A DNA stretch of 33,610 nucleotides from CAYQQU01 sp964419545 (GTDB taxonomy: Bacteria > Bacteroidota > Bacteroidia > Chitinophagales > Saprospiraceae): NCBI GenBank assembly GCA_964419545.1, contig CAYQQU010000064.1, forward strand, positions 1-33,610, given 5' to 3'. Positions 33,555 to 33,610 of the stretch are shown piece by piece; position 1 is the first letter of the stretch; every line of letters starts with the position of its first letter. Position numbers and translations under genes: made by a program. The notes below the pieces were generated by a model. The model made no database searches. It worked only from the letters and a program-made list of their open reading frames with translations, and had not been told where the DNA came from.

Positions 33555-33610
33555 AACAATAGTCCGTGGCGAATCAGGCGGCAATTTTGCCGATAGCCCT
33601 AAAGCGCTCG

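Larger units (their letters stand above)
33145..33610. other. Repeat-rich region upstream of the Y1 transposase
   Basis: 466 bp to the window edge without a convincing gene. It holds a hairpin GCCCT-GA-AGGGC (33248-33259), two REP-like hairpins (33328-33366), an inverted repeat (33427-33554) and a small hairpin CGGCAA-TT-TTGCCG (33579-33592). The promoter of the transposase should be at about 33160-33220, but no clear box was recognised. Confidence 0.55.

Overview
The window looks like chromosome from a moderately GC-rich Bacteroidota, most likely a Saprospirales/Lewinella-type organism. This rests on a type IX secretion sorting domain on the peroxidase, arrays of two-domain FtsX-like permeases, few clear Shine-Dalgarno sequences, and an NtrC-like regulator paired with a short two-segment membrane kinase. 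The lineage is inferred from gene style, not from a marker gene.

Layout. 1-277 (-): N-terminus of a secreted protein that runs off the left edge. 858-1505 (-): orphan NarL/LuxR-type response regulator whose phospho-acceptor Asp is Glu. 2096-4126 (-): FadH-type 2,4-dienoyl-CoA reductase. 4339-7233 (-): exported animal-type haem peroxidase with dockerin-like, cohesin-like and T9SS sorting domains. 7614-27213 (-): a roughly 20 kb block of one periplasmic adaptor, two ABC ATPases and seven large FtsX/MacB-type permeases. 27637-28527 (-): CHAD protein. 28653-29558 (-): homocysteine S-methyltransferase. 29750-31123 and 31136-32494 (+): sigma54-activating NtrC-type regulator and its kinase. 32491-33144 (-): REP-associated Y1 transposase beside GC-rich hairpins and other repeats.

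The main discovery is a self-contained regulon. The ABC block is two operons. Operon 1 is adaptor, ATPase 1 and permeases P1-P3; operon 2 is ATPase 2 and permeases P4-P7. Each is preceded by a -24/-12 (sigma54) promoter: TGGCACGGGCCTTGC at 27372-27358 and TGGTATCCCCCTTGC at 17574-17560, both on the minus strand. About 90-120 bp upstream of each predicted start lie two tandem copies of a 16-bp near-palindrome, TGTTC-N6-GAACA, spaced 21-22 bp (two helical turns). The same tandem pair lies just upstream of the regulator gene on the plus strand. The sequence therefore predicts the enhancer-binding protein, its operator and its targets. The kinase has two membrane helices joined by only a few residues, so it has no periplasmic sensor, as in kinases that sense through an FtsX-type transporter (Bce-like logic). 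I infer a sigma54-controlled export, envelope-defence or lipoprotein-handling system; the substrate cannot be read from the sequence.

The array is also evolving. P6 lacks its C-terminal third and runs directly into P7, which lacks its first ~10 residues, as if one deletion fused two neighbouring paralogues. P3 is visibly more AT-rich than the rest. ATPase 2 has substitutions in its signature-flanking and D-loop residues.
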